DNA of 64,000 bases, taken from Piper betle (lineage: Eukaryota > Streptophyta > Magnoliopsida > Piperales > Piperaceae). Each line of letters starts with the position of its first letter. Within the stretch, counting starts at the first letter, position 1. A program made the translations under genes and the position numbers. Location: contig JAURVB010010299.1 of NCBI GenBank assembly GCA_033002965.1, forward strand, positions 1 to 64,000, given 5' to 3'. Positions 45,352 to 55,432 of the stretch are shown here, in pieces. Below the pieces are notes generated by a model. That model did no database searches. It was not told the DNA's origin and saw only the letters and a program-made list of their open reading frames with translations.

Positions 45352-46117
45352 AGTACTAAGACGTCAGATAATTTTTGCTTTTATTTTTAATCTGGTGTTG
45401 GAATCACACAGGGTTTGGTCTGCCCAGAAGGTGAGTGGGCATGTGCGACGACCCTCTGCGTGCAAGGCATATTCTGGACAAGAGTCAAACAGGTCTTGCA
45501 TATGTAAAAATATAGAATCCAATTCTTTGTTTGCATTATTTGGAGTATTTGGACGTCGCTATTGTTCCAGTTTTCAAGTCTTTATCCTGCGATCATAGCC
45601 ACAAAAGCAACCGCCCGTTTGTCCTCAGTGATTCTCATATTGATCAAATAATAAGAACGTTTGGGTAGGGAAGAAGATGACAGGTTTATTTTCTGGTCAA
45701 GGCCAATTAGTGGTGGCAGCTTAATTAAGAGTTTAGACTGTGTTAATGAGTTCCTAATATATATTATTACAAGGATTGTGAGGGAAAGATGGCGCAGATT
45801 CGGAGAGAGGTTTAGGGAAAGAGGAGACGAAGGAGACGAGCAAGGCGATGATGGGCCATAGGATGCTTGGCGTGTTTGCCACCCCGACTTCAAGTGCCCT
45901 TTCTCCTCCCTCGAGGATGCATGCGGAAGGTTGGTTCTTGCTCTTCCTCCATTTTTCTCTTTTGGAAAAAATGGTCGGAAGATGGGTTCTTTTTTTGTCT
46001 ATTGTTTCATTATTAATTATTTTTCTTTCCAGATATGGTCTATTGGTTATTGAGACGGAGTATGGGAGTTAGAGTGGAAGACTCCAAATTAATGATCTTG
46101 ATTGGTTGCCAAAGGAA
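45352..46117. other. Spacer without recognised gene
   Basis: Holds short frames on both strands (45395-45598, 45582-45893, 45661-45861, 45848-46072) with biased, unrecognised translations (Ser/Pro- or Arg/Glu/Gly-rich). Nothing here can be supported as a gene. Confidence 0.4.
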
Positions 46118-46118
46118 C

Positions 46119-46157
<39 letters not shown>
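46119..46157. repeat. (ATT)n microsatellite
   Basis: About 12-13 uninterrupted ATT/TAT units, then ACTATTA. Simple sequence; it makes the Asn run of a spurious minus-strand ORF. Confidence 0.95.
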
Positions 46158-46158
<1 letters not shown>

Positions 46159-46940
46159 TATAAGTATGATTGATGAACACCTCTAATGGGGCACATTCTT
46201 CAGCTGTTTTAGATATTTTAGACACTTTTTATATGTAAACTACATCACATGTATACACATACATTTTAGATATTTTTGAGGATTTTTAAATATTTTGTGG
46301 GCTGGGTTTTTAGGTATTTTGTATAGATTTTATATTCATAAATGTTTAGATTAAAAACAGGTTTGGGTGATTTGATTATCTTAATAGTAATGTTAAATTT
46401 ATTTTAATAGATGTGTTTTTTTTAATCAAATCAAATCAGCTATAGATCGTATTTAGATATGACAGATCCGATAAAAAATTAAACATAAATACAATTAATA
46501 TAAAATAATATATTGTATTTAAATTAAGATCTAATATGAATATTAATTTTCATATTCGAATCCATATAATTCATGCTCCATCAATGGCCAGCTTTTTCAT
46601 TGCTCTTTTGGGGATATTTAAGGGAATTTTGTGTCTTAATAGTATGTCCCATGTTGGATAATTATTTGTAAAAGAAAATAGCCAAACTTTTTCATACTTG
46701 TAGGCTAATATGCAATCTGATACACCTATTTTATGTAATCAAATTAAAATGATTTTCAAATTCTCATTCACCCTTTAATTTTATCTAATGAATTTGCATC
46801 ATATAGGAATTTAATTTATTCAAGTAAATTGGGTTGTAAATATAATTATCTGACCGAGAGTACAAACTGATGGGTATAATATTTTCTTCTAAAATGGGTA
46901 ACACCACCCCTATTAATATATTAGATCTTACCTTAACATC
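46158..46940. other. AT-rich spacer, nothing recognised
   Basis: AT-rich sequence without frames or repeats. It ends where chromodomain-family LTR sequence (CCGAGCCAAATACTAG) starts at about 46941-46990. Confidence 0.5.
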
Positions 46941-47494
46941 ATAGCGGTACATGGGCACGAGCGCACGAGTGTGACCGAGCCAAATACTAGTACAGCGATA
47001 TTTTCCTAAGGTTGCTGTGCGGTGCGCATGATTCCTAGCGGGAGTAGGAATGCCGGTATTTGGAGTGCTACACAGACTGGAACATGCCGAGAGGTGAAGT
47101 CGATGACCGAGACTGGTTTGGTCGAACCAGGAGGGTTCAACCATGCAGCCAAGGAGCGCCAAAGGATTTGTTTAATCGGGTATTTGCCGATAAGGATGAT
47201 GATGGTGTTGATAGTTATCTAGATAGTCAACAATCGGGAGTTGGTTGCAACTAACTGTAAGAGATAAGCGAGATCTTCTTGGAGATAAGCATGATCTTCA
47301 TAAAGATATGTTGTTAGGATCTTTAGAGATATGGATATACATGGAGAAGCCTATATAAGGGGGACGTCCTCTTGTGTAGGGAGGAACGGTGAAAACTTGT
47401 GTGGTTCTCTTAGTGGAGAAGAGAAGCCCTGATCGTGCAAGGGGACATGTGAAGTTACTGCAGCCAGTTCTTCGAGTGCGGGGAGTCCTCCCTT
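46941..47494 (+). repeat. Chromodomain-family LTR fragment (plus) with TATA box
   Basis: Shares TGCCGGTATTTGGAG, GGTCGAACCAGGAGGGTTC (compare 7036-7055) and GTGAAGTTACTGCAGCCAGT (compare 28600) with other LTR copies. TATATAAGGGGGA at 47352 is the likely LTR promoter. The fragment breaks at 47494 directly into the minus-oriented chromodomain of element D. Confidence 0.7.
47352..47359 (+). promoter_or_regulatory. LTR TATA box
   Basis: TATATAAG in CCTATATAAGGGGGACGTCC. It is located so that the transcript would start just before GGAGGAACGGTGAAAACTTG. It is the clearest promoter element in the chromodomain-family LTR; activity is not implied. Confidence 0.5.
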
Positions 47495-47979
47495 GTACTT
47501 CTTGATCATCCTCTCCAATTGCCACAAGTCCATTTCTAGTTCCCGGCTAGCCTCGCTACTCGGTTCCTCTTTCCACTTGATATGATACTCCGTCCCCACC
47601 TTTGAAGTACCTTGCCTATGCTCGAAAATCTTCCCCACCTTCTCAAATTGCTGCCGAACGGTAGGTGGAGGTCTGTTAGGACGAGCTTTCCTTGGATTGT
47701 CTAAATCGTCATAGAAAGGCTTGAGAAAGCTAACATGGAAAGTTGGGTGCAGCTTGTACATCTCGGGAAGCTTTAACCTGTGAGCCACACTCCTGATTAC
47801 CTTCTCCACCTCAACAAGACTATCATACCTATGTACCAATGCTTGATACACCTCGGTACATCTGATTTTCTTCCAAATCTATGGTGTGAGCTTCAACATC
47901 ACTTTATCCTCCATGGTGAATGACAATACCCTTGAGTCAGCATATCTCTTCATTCGGCTCGTTGACTTGGCCAATGAAT
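47495..47979 (-). pseudogene. Element D integrase C-terminus and chromodomain
   Basis: The minus-strand frame 47351-47851 begins MYQALVHRYDSLVEVEKVIR and covers HRLKLPEMYKLHPTFHVSFL, KPFYDDLDNPRKARP and a chromodomain (TEYHIKWKEEPSSEASRELE, MDLWQLERMIKKYKG). At 47494 it runs into antisense LTR sequence (LPALEELAAVTSHV) instead of the MRTSGLIGG end, giving a chimeric 166-codon frame. Bases 47852-47979 hold the FSMEDKVMLKL region with a stop. Confidence 0.8.
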
Positions 47980-48517
47980 TGTAACGACCCGGCCCAAAGT
48001 GCAACGTAATGGGCCAAGTCATTTCTTTAAAATGGGTACCCCGGAAGTTAAAGATCTATAGTTCATTCCCACTTATAAAGTGGATCTTCTCCCAGTAGGT
48101 ATTAGATGTGGGACTAAGTTGAGGGATCTCACAATCCACCCACCTTAGGAAATTTCGTCCCCGAAATACCTATTCTTGGCCCGTTACTAGCCCCAGCCCA
48201 TGACCTTTTTTTGGCCCGTGACTGGTAGCCTAGCCAACGTTTCTAGTCTTGGCCCGTTGTTAACCCCAGCCCACGACCTTTCTGGCCCATGACCGGCAGC
48301 CTAGCCAACGTCCCTAGTCCATCCCACCATCTAACACGGAACCAGGTCGGCTCTAATACCATTTGTATCGACCCGGTCCAAAGTGCAACGTAATGGGCCA
48401 AGTCATTTCTTTAAAATGGGTACCCCGGAAGTTAAAGATTTATAGTCCATTCCCACTTATAAAGTGGATCTTCTCCCAGTAGGTATTAGATGTGGGACTA
48501 AGTTGAGGGATCTCACA
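47980..48517 (-). mobile_element. TRIM-2: complete miniature LTR element with TSD TGAAT
   Basis: LTRs 47980-48133 and 48364-48517 (154 bp each), internal 48134-48363 (230 bp). On the minus strand the LTR runs TGTGAGATCC to GGGTCGTTACA (one copy GATACA), PBS AATGGTATTAGAGCC follows, and GGGGACGAAATTTCC plus purine tract AAGGTGGGTGG precede the second LTR. Flanks are TGAAT (47975-47979) and TGAAT (48518-48522), a perfect 5-bp duplication within the integrase frame of element D. No coding capacity. Confidence 0.95.
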
Positions 48518-49330
48518 TGAATCCACTGCATCCTTGTATAGCACTTGCCAATCTCTGGCAAACCTAATGCAACTGGACACTTCGCTCCACCTCCCCGTAG
48601 AGCAACCCCTAGTGGTGTAAGAGGTTGGTAGCCCGTCGCAACTTCAAAAGGACTAAGCCCCGTAGCTGAAGAACGGTGTAGATTATAGCAAAACTGCGCC
48701 CATCAAGAAGCTCCAACTAGTTCCTCTAGCTGGCTTTGATGAAATGCCTCAAGTAGCCCTTGAGCAATGCATTCATCCTCTCAGTCTACTCGTCAGAGTG
48801 AGGATGGTTGGCTGTTGAGGAGTTTAGCTTGCTCCCTAGCAAACCAAACACTGATGCAAATGTGGCACTGCTGCAAATGTGGCGTACTTAGCGAACCAAT
48901 CAGCTACGACCAACATTGATGACATTCCCCTCACCTTGGGGAAGTCTAGTGAGACCGAACTCCATGGCCTTGTAGGTGTAGGTAGTGGTTGTAGCAAGCT
49001 AGTCTCTAACCTTCTCTCCACCTTATCCTGTTGACACACCAAGCAAGACCTCATGAAAGCTTCAATATTGGCCTCCATCTTTGGCCAATAATACACTCGC
49101 AACATGAGTGCATACATCCGGTCTCTACTTGGATGTTCAGCTCATTGGGTGATATGGGACTCCTCCCTAAGCTTTCCTCGTAGTCTACTGGTAGGGATGT
49201 ATAGACGACCACCACTAGCATAGACTACTCCATCATCTAACCAATACTTGTGAATCAACCCCGTGCTGGTTCTGTCAACCAGCTTCTTGTACTAAGGATC
49301 CAACCTATCCAACTCTTTGACCTGCCCAAT
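48518..49330 (-). pseudogene. Element D integrase core and zinc domain
   Basis: Minus-strand pieces: a TGLSPFEVATGYQPL-like stretch at 48615-48660, a LELLDAQF-like stretch at 48700, then frame 48836-49117 with MYALMLRVYYWPKMEANIEA, RSCLVCQQDKVERRLE, PTPTRPWSSVSLDF and MLVVADWFAKYATFAAVP. The section carrying DIVSDRDARF is deleted (between about 48850 and 48880), removing the second catalytic Asp. LVDRT and KYWLDDGVVYASGG remnants lie at 49200-49300. Confidence 0.8.
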
Positions 49331-49640
49331 CGCTCCATTGTCTTGGAGACAACTTCTTCTAGCTCTTGAAGAAGGGTCAGCTACATTGTCGGTGATGACA
49401 ATGAACTTGGATCCAGCAAGTACACTCGCTATATTCTCATAGTTTTGTTGCAGTGTCCGCCTCTACTTCAAATGGTTGTTCGAAATCCGGCAATTTCAGA
49501 ATTGACTCCAATGATAATGCAGTTTTCAACTCATTAAAAGCTACTTGGCATGGCTCCGACTACGCCCATGACTTGTCCTTCCTCAACAAGTTAGTCCATG
49601 GCAACACTACATGGTTGTACCTATGTATGAACTTCCGGTA
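49331..49640 (-). pseudogene. Element D RNase H remnants
   Basis: Short pieces only: LQELEEVVSKTM-like and LAGSKFIVITDNVADP-like near 49380-49420, PFEVEADTATKL near 49460, ELKTALSLESILKLPDF near 49490-49520 and [12 protein letters not shown] near 49550. About half of the domain is deleted. Confidence 0.65.
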
Positions 49641-50305
49641 GTAATTGGCCAAACCTAGGAAGCTCCTCAACTCTGCCACCCTCGTCGACTCCTACCACTC
49701 AACCTTGGCATTGGATTCCTCCATTCCCACCTCTCCTTGGCCAATTCAGTGGCCTAGGGATCCAATCTCCCCAAGGCCAAACTCACATTACTCTTTCTTC
49801 ACAAAGAGCTCACACTCCCTCAGCCGATTCAAACCCTATCTTGGTTTACCCTGGTGGTCCTCCGTGGACTTTCTTGGCACATCCTCTGGTGCAATGTGGA
49901 CTTGCCAACACCTCGATCTCAGGTCCAGCTTAGCGAACACCCTTGCTCGACTAAGTCTGCTAAATAAATCAGCTATCAAAGGAACAAGGTACTTATTCTT
50001 GATGGTTACCTTATTCAATCCCTGGTAGTCAATACACAGTTGAAGTGACCCATCTGTCTTCTCCTGGAATAGAATAGGTGTCCATATGGTGCAATTGATG
50101 GCTGAATTTTTCCCAAATCCAGCAACTCTTCTTGCTGGATCTTCAACTCTGTGAGTTCTTTAGGCAACATCTTGTATGGCGCCTTCGCTGGTGTCCTCAC
50201 TCCTGGCACCAACTCGATCTGGTGTTCGATCGATCTCTTTGGTAGGCATGACATAGGAATACTCCTCCAGCAATCCCACCATCGATTCTGGCACGTCCAC
50301 CACAT
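49641..50305 (-). pseudogene. Element D reverse transcriptase lacking its catalytic box
   Basis: The minus strand runs [73 protein letters not shown] and [15 protein letters not shown]. After EDVP the sequence passes directly to the segment that in element A follows the YLDD box (ESKEDRWG), a deletion of about 160 bp. The same joint is seen in J near 57507. Downstream thumb sequence ([14 protein letters not shown]) is at 49625-49670. Confidence 0.85.
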
Positions 50306-50830
50306 GTTCCGGTTGGATCTCTACCATCACAGCAAGAAAAGTTAAGGCCCCTTTCTTGCACCCTCTAGCAACCTGCATTGCCGATAGCTGCTCCCTACTG
50401 ACGGTGCAGTCCTCAACCCTCAAAGGTCCTCCCTAGGCACTAGCAAAGCTTGCACCTGCCTTATCCACGATCAGTATACCTCCAAGCTATGGAAACATTC
50501 CCATCCCGGTAGACCTCATGAAGGCGTTCCAGAGGATTAGGTCAAAATCATCCATCTCGATGACCATCAAATCCACCTGGCCTTCATACTCCCCAAGTAG
50601 ACTCTTACATTTCTGGAAATTCCTTCAACCTGTCTCGCCTGTGAATTGACCGCCTTGATCCTGCTGGCGTTGATCCCAGTCTTCAGCGCTCGCTCCAATG
50701 CCATCCCATTGGAGACAAAACTGTGTGTAGTACCAGTCTCTATCAGGACTGAAACCTTCCTCCCGTTTACTACAATCGGAACATACATCAAGTCAGCTCC
50801 TCCAAAAGTTGTACGTCAAGCTCTCTATGC
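50306..50830 (-). pseudogene. Element D protease
   Basis: Frame 50567-50791 holds MMYVPIVVNGRKVSVLIETG, THSFVSNGMALERAL and INASRIKAVNSQARQVEGIS. The active site reads IETG, with Glu replacing the catalytic Asp of DTG. The C-terminal piece (MVIEMDDFDLILWNAFMRST-like, GGILIVDKAGASF) is in another frame at 50440-50560, then SREQLSAMQVARGCKKGALT at 50360-50400. Confidence 0.8.
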
Positions 50831-51015
50831 CCCAAATATTTGAAGGGTAGATGCTCGAGCAGGAGGCCCATCCTCCTATCCTTTGTCTACAGCAACCACC
50901 ATGGCACTAACCTTGGCCTTTGTCGGGCATTCTCTATCCCGATGTAGCCCATTGCACAGAAAGCATCCAGATTTCCTCACATCTGACACTCGATCCTTGC
51001 TACCTAACCTGAAGT
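50831..51015 (-). pseudogene. Element D zinc knuckle region
   Basis: Minus-strand knuckle CFLCNGLHRDREC (His and all three Cys kept) near 50930-50970, followed by PTKAKVSAMVVAV. It is cut at 51015. Confidence 0.75.
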
Positions 51016-51067
51016 CTGGTCTTCAGTCCTAGCTCCAATGCCATCCCCATGGAGACAAAACTGTGTG
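51016..51067 (-). repeat. Duplicated protease scrap
   Basis: Repeats about 50684-50735 (CCAATGCCATCCC, GGAGACAAAACTGTGTGTAG) in the same orientation, between the knuckle of D and the plus-oriented integrase of I. It marks a rearrangement joint like that at 21691. Confidence 0.8.
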
Positions 51068-51656
51068 TAGTACTCATGTCACGAGTGTATTATTGGCCGA
51101 AGATGGGGGCTAATATTGAAGCTTTCGTGAGGTCTTGTTTGGTGTGTCAATAGGACAAGGTGGAGAGAAGACTAGAGGTGGGCTTGCCATAGCCTCTACC
51201 CACACCAACGAGGCCGTGGAGTCAGGTTTCGATGGACTTTGTGTCAAGGTTCCCTAAGGTGAGGCGAATGTATTCAGTGTTGGTGGTTGTAGATCGGTTT
51301 CAAATTACGTCATATTCATAGCAGCGCCACATGCATGCTCAATTGAGGCTGCTGCCAAATTGTTCTACAGGAACGTGGTGAAGCACTTTGGAGTGGTGGC
51401 GGACATTGTGAGCGACCGAGATGCCAGATTCAATGGACGATTATGGACGTGTTTGTTTGGTTTGATAGGGAGTAAGCTGAACTTCTCTACAACCAACCAT
51501 TGTCAGGCTGACGGGTAGACTAGGAGGGAAAATTCATCGCTCGAGGAGTACTTGAGGCATTTCGTCACAGCCAGCTAGACGAACTGGTTGGAACTTCTTG
51601 ATGCATCACAATTTGGCTATAATCTGCATAGTTCTTCAGCTACGGGGCTTAGTCCT
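51068..51656 (+). pseudogene. Element I integrase core (left of the solo LTR)
   Basis: Plus strand: MSRVYYWPKMGANIEAFVRS, CLVCQ then stop, PTPTRPWSQVSMDFVSRFPK, VLVVVDRF with a frameshift, FFYRNVVKHFGV-like sequence, DIVSDRDARFNGRLW, LNFSTTNH, SLEEYLRHFVTAS and SSATGLSP. The D-D-E acidic positions can be traced, but at least five stops or shifts are present. It continues after the solo LTR at 53487. Confidence 0.8.
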
Positions 51657-51894
51657 TGTAAAAACCATGATTTTTTCTACAAGACTCGAACCTAAATATT
51701 ATGAAATAAATATAGATGAACCGATATGGTTGGTTATCAAGTCGACCGGTCATGGTTCGACTTAAGGTCACCTAGAAAATACCTATTCTTGAATGGATGA
51801 TGGGGTGTGAGAATTTAATGAAGCGGCTCGTTGAACCTAGGAATTACCAATGGTTGATGGGGTGTGAGAATTTAATGAAGGGGCTCGTTGAAGT

Positions 51895-51904
51895 GTATAT
51901 ATAT
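51895..51904 (+). promoter_or_regulatory. TATA-like run in the solo LTR
   Basis: TATATATATG in GAAGTGTATATATATGCAGGAGG. The equivalent run is in the region-1 LTRs (near 2765 and 4905, minus strand). It probably marks the U3/R boundary zone of this family. Confidence 0.4.
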
Positions 51905-52144
51905 GCAGGAGGAGGGGGTATTTCATCCCTCATCTCCATCCCAGATGACCTCCCCATTACTGTGTGAGCATTTCATTCCTCATCTTATTTGTTTCCATTT
52001 GGATTCTTCCATGCAAAGTTTTGTTGGAGACGCCTTTGTTAAGTTTCTAAATCCCTAGCGTCTTATGCATGGGTTTCCTGTTGACTGCTTGGTATGAACT
52101 GCTACGAGTCTTTGGGGTCGGGTGTTTGTTTTGTGTTTTGTAAA

Positions 52145-53030
52145 TGGATATGTCAGAATGGACTTGACAGCCAATAATGGATATGTCAGAATGGACCTGA
52201 CAGCCAAAAATGAATATGTCAGAATGGACCTGACAACCAAAAGTGGATATGTTAGAATGGACCTGACAGACCAAAAATGGATATGGACCTGACAGCCAAA
52301 AATGGATATGTCAAATTGGACTTGACAGCCAAAAATGAATATGTCAGATTGGACTTGACAGCCAAAAATGGATATGTCAGAATGGACCTGACAGCCAAAA
52401 ATAGATATGTCAGAATGGACCTGACAGCCAAAAATAGATATGTCAGAATAGACCTGACAGCCAAAAATGGATATGTCAGAATGCACCTGACAGCCAAAAA
52501 TGGATATGTCAGAATGGACCTGACAGCTAAAAATGGATATGTCAGAATGGACCTGACAGCCAAAATGGTTATGTCAGAATGGACCTGACAGCCAAAAATA
52601 GATATGTCAGAATGGACCTGACAGCCAAAAATGGATATGTCAGAATGGACCTGACAGCCAAAATGGATATGTCAGAATGGACCTGACAGCCAAAAATGGA
52701 TATGTCAGAATGGACCTGACAGCCAAAAATGGATATGTTAGAATGGACCTGACAGTCAAAATGGATATGTTAGAATGGACCTGACAGCCAAAAATGGATA
52801 TGTCAGAATGGACCTGACAGCCAAAAATAGATATGTTAGAATGGACCTGACAGCCAAAAATGGATATGTCAGAATGGACCTGACAGCCAAAAATGGATAT
52901 GTCAGAATGGACCTGATAGCTAAAAATGGATATGTCAGAATGGACCTAACGGCTTTTAATGTATATGTCAGAATGGACCTGACAACCAAAAATGGATATG
53001 TTAGAATGGACCTGACAGCCAATAATGACT
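52145..53030. repeat. 33-bp minisatellite, about 27 units, inside the solo LTR
   Basis: The unit contains TGTCAGAATGGACCTGACAG and then CCAAAAATGGATA. Being 33 bp, it keeps the frame, so long ORFs appear on both strands: 11-residue repeats MDLTAKNGYVR on plus and LAVRSILTYPF on minus. Each unit has the inverted arms TGTCAG and CTGACA, so hairpins are possible between and within units. A few units are one base or a few bases short, which breaks the frames. The region-1 LTRs lack this array. Confidence 0.95.
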
Positions 53031-53110
53031 AATCTCAGAATGACCTGGGAGACCACCTAATCTCAGAATGAACTGGGAGACAAGCTTTTAATCTCAGAAT
53101 GACCTAAGAG
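53031..53110. repeat. Short AATCTCAGAATGACCT repeats after the minisatellite
   Basis: Three units of about 30 bp (AATCTCAGAATGACCTGGGAG, then AACTGGGAG and AACCTAAGAG-type variants), possibly derived from the 33-bp unit by divergence. Confidence 0.7.
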
Positions 53111-53336
53111 CCTGTAGAACTACATTGAGCTTGTTCCCGACATGGGTATGTAGGCTAATCAAGATTGATTGATTTCAGCTCACCTAAGAAAAATTACAAG
53201 TATGGTTGGTGGTTCTTTTACGAACTCAGGGTAGGAGAATAAATAATAAATTGGACTTCCTTTTATTTTCTTGTCTTATACATGCGGCTTTGGGAAACGA
53301 TCCAAGACTGTGGAGTAATGCCTGGACCGGTTAGGG

Positions 53337-53433
53337 ATGGTCATTATAGGGTTGGTTTGGTTTAATTTGGTCATTACAGGGTTGGTTTGGTTTAATTTGG
53401 TCGTTATAGGGTTGGTTTGGTTTAATTTCGAGT
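53337..53433. repeat. 31-bp triplicate (GGGTTGGTTTGGTTTAATTT)
   Basis: Three near-identical units starting GGTCATTATAGGGTTGG, GGTCATTACAGGGTTGG and GGTCGTTATAGGGTTGG, close to the 3' end of the solo LTR. Confidence 0.85.
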
Positions 53434-53486
53434 AACGCCTAGCCAGCTGGGCCCATAGTATTGTGAAAAAATGGCTGGTCGTTACA

Positions 53487-54060
53487 GTCCTTTCGAGGTT
53501 GCGATGGGCCAGCAACATCTTATACCACAAGAGGTTGCTCTAAAGGGACGTGGAGTAAAGTGCCCAGCTGCATATAGGTTTGCCAAGGATCGACAAAACT
53601 TGTACGAAGATGCAGTGGATTCACTGGCCAAGGCAACACGCAGGATGAAGAGATATGCCGACTTGAGGAGAAGGCCATTGTCATTCAGCGTAAGGGACAA
53701 AGTGATGCTGAAGCTCACACCATAAATTTGGAAGAAAATCAGACTTATCTAGGTGCATCAAGCATTGGTGCAAAGGTATGATGGTCCCGTTGAGGTGGAG
53801 AAGGTAATCGGGAGTGTGCCTTACAAGTTAAAGCTTCCCGAGAGGTACAAAAGCTTCACCCAACTTTCCATGTTAGCTTTCTCAAGCCTTTCCATGAGAA
53901 TCTGGTAAATCAAAGGTGAGCTCGTCCTAACAGAGCTCCACCTACCGTCTGGCAGCAATTTGAGAAGAAGGTGGGGAAGATTTTGGAGCATAGGCACGTT
54001 CCTTTAAAGGTGGGGACAGAGTATCTTATTAAGTGGAAAGGGGAACCGAGGAGCGAGGCT
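53487..54060 (+). pseudogene. Element I integrase C-terminus and first chromodomain copy
   Basis: Resumes the interrupted integrase: FEVAMGQQHLIPQEVALKGR, GVKCPAAYRFAKDRQNLYED, AVDSLAKATRRMKRYADLRR and FSVRDKVMLKLTP, then stop (about 53723). PVEVEKVIGSVPYKLKLPER follows with frame breaks, then the chromodomain start TEYLIKWKGEPRSEAGW. There the sequence jumps back to an earlier point, starting a second copy. Confidence 0.85.
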
Positions 54061-54441
54061 GGCTGGGCACGATGGTCCTTTTGAGGTGGAGAAGGCCATC
54101 GGGACTGTGGCACACTGGTTGAAACTTCCCGAGAGGTACAAGCTTCACCCGACTTTTCAAGCCTTTCCATGAGTATCTGGTCAATCCATGGAGAGCTCAT
54201 CCTAAGAGAGTTCTGCCTACCATGCGGCAGCAATTTGATAAGGTAGGGATGATTTTGGAGCGTAGGCAAGGTGCTTCTAAGGTTGGGATGCAGTATCTTA
54301 TCAAGTTGATAGGCAAGCCGAGGAGCGAGGTGAGCTATGAAAAGGTGAGGGACTTGTGGCAATCTGAAACGAGGATCAAGAAGTATTGGGCCGGACTAAA
54401 CCCTTCGATGAGGACATCGGGTCTCATTGGTGGGGAAGGAC
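54061..54441 (+). pseudogene. Element I second chromodomain-region copy
   Basis: Repeats the stretch from PFEVEKAIGTVAHWLKLPER, HPTFQAFP (deleted relative to the first copy) and RQQFDKVGMILERRQGASKV to MQYLIKLIGKPRSEVSYEKV, RDLWQSETRIKKYWAGLNPS and MRTSGLIGGEGLS. It ends at PPT GGTGGGGAAGGAC and the LTR start at 54442. The same duplication, with the same left joint, occurs in J (58525-58890). Confidence 0.8.
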
Positions 54442-54547
54442 TGTCATGGGTGTAACCTTGGGACACGTCGGGAGCTAGGGTTTGGTGGTTGTTCCGAGCC
54501 ATCCTATGTCCGAGACGGATAGTCAGTGCTATCTGAGTGGTGAAAAT
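54442..54547 (+). repeat. LTR start stub of element I
   Basis: TGTCATGGGTGTAACC and about 100 bases of LTR, then an abrupt switch to minus-oriented pol/gag sequence after GCTATCTGAGTGGTG. The same switch is at 59004. Confidence 0.75.
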
Positions 54548-55432
54548 AGCTCAATCCTTAGGTGACATCCCGTATGGAGGCCCGTCCTTCTGTCCTTTGT
54601 CTGCAGCAACCACCATGGTACAAACCTTGGCCTTTGTCGGGCACTCTCTAGCCCGATGTGGCCCATTACACAGAAAGCACCCAGATTTCCTCACATCCGG
54701 CACCTGATCCTTGCTACCTAACCTGAAGTCTAGCTTCTTCTTCTTTTGCCGGAACAACTTCTCCTTGCCATCCCGTCAACTGTCTCGGCCTCCAATGGTC
54801 TTCTTGCTCAAGGTATCATCTTTTGCACCCATTCTCAGTTGTAAGTCCACCAAGGCATCGGCTGCCACCAAAGCTGTAATTCGATCATGCACTTTCTGCC
54901 TCTTCAACTCTAATTGTGCCCACAGCTGCACACCGGTAATAAAGTTAAATAACTTATCATCCTTGGACATGCTCTTGATGTCTAGCATGCAAGAACTAAA
55001 CTCCTTGACATACTCTCTCACGGTTTTGATTTGTCTCAACTTTTCAGTCTATCTCTTACCACCTACTTAGGGTTCGTCGGCAAAAATACTCCTGAAGTTG
55101 CCGTTTTAAGGACTCCCAAGTCTCTATACAAGGGCAGCTAGCACTGTCATCCTCCTTGGTGCGAGTTCTGTACCATAACTTGGCATCCCCCATCATAAAC
55201 ATGCTGGCCATAGAAACCTGACTCTCTTCGGGTATCTTTCTAGCAACGAAGTACTCCTGTATACGCCAAATGAAGTTTTCTAGGTCCTTGGCCGACCTAT
55301 CCCCCACAAACATCAGCCTTCCTAGATTAGAACTATCTTCCATTGCACGGTCAACACCAACGTGTTGAGGTTGCTTCACGACCACTTGCTTCAACAATGC
55401 CAGGGGCAACCTCCACAATCTACCGATAAACC
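54548..55432 (-). pseudogene. Minus-strand RT scrap, zinc knuckle and gag
   Basis: A ~25-base RT scrap (CTTAGGTGACATCCCGTATGG) is fused to the knuckle frame 54551-54757 (CFLCNGPHRAREC, then PTKAKVCTMVVAADKG), then gag frames 54776-55039 (EYVKEFSSCMLDIKSMSKDD, FITGVQLWAQLELKRQKV) and 55056-55451 (SMASMFMMGDAKLWYRTRTK, QEYFVARKIPEESQV). It ends at the gag(-)/gag(+) joint shared with 24840-24863. Confidence 0.85.

Larger units (their letters stand above)
47495..51015 (-). mobile_element. Element D: chromodomain-family internal region, minus strand
   Basis: From right to left: zinc knuckle, protease, RT (catalytic part deleted), RNase H remnants, integrase (interrupted by TRIM-2) and chromodomain. 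It lacks gag N-terminal sequence and its own LTRs. It is joined on the left to an LTR in the opposite orientation and on the right to a duplicated protease scrap and then plus-oriented integrase of copy I. Confidence 0.8.
51657..53486 (+). mobile_element. Solo LTR of the region-1 family, TSD GTCCT
   Basis: Starts TGTAAAAACC and ends TGGTCGTTACA. The first ~480 bases match the LTR at 1420-3126 read in reverse, including ACCGATATGGTTGG and the GGGGTGTGAGAATTTAATGA subrepeat, and the last ~60 match its other end. Flanks are GTCCT (51652-51656) and GTCCT (53487-53491); the integrase codons for GLSP-FEV join perfectly across it. The middle differs from the region-1 LTR because it holds a 33-bp minisatellite. 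Orientation is opposite to region 1. LTR-LTR recombination is the usual route to a solo LTR. Confidence 0.95.

Noticed and set aside
45582..45893. 103-codon minus-strand ORF (Ser/Pro-rich)
   Set aside because: No recognisable domain, opposite-strand ORFs of similar length, low-complexity composition.
46119..46157. ATT run as a functional signal
   Set aside because: Plain trinucleotide microsatellite.
52145..53030. CRISPR-like array
   Set aside because: Units are contiguous 33-bp repeats without unique spacers, in a plant LTR, and there are no cas genes. It is a minisatellite.
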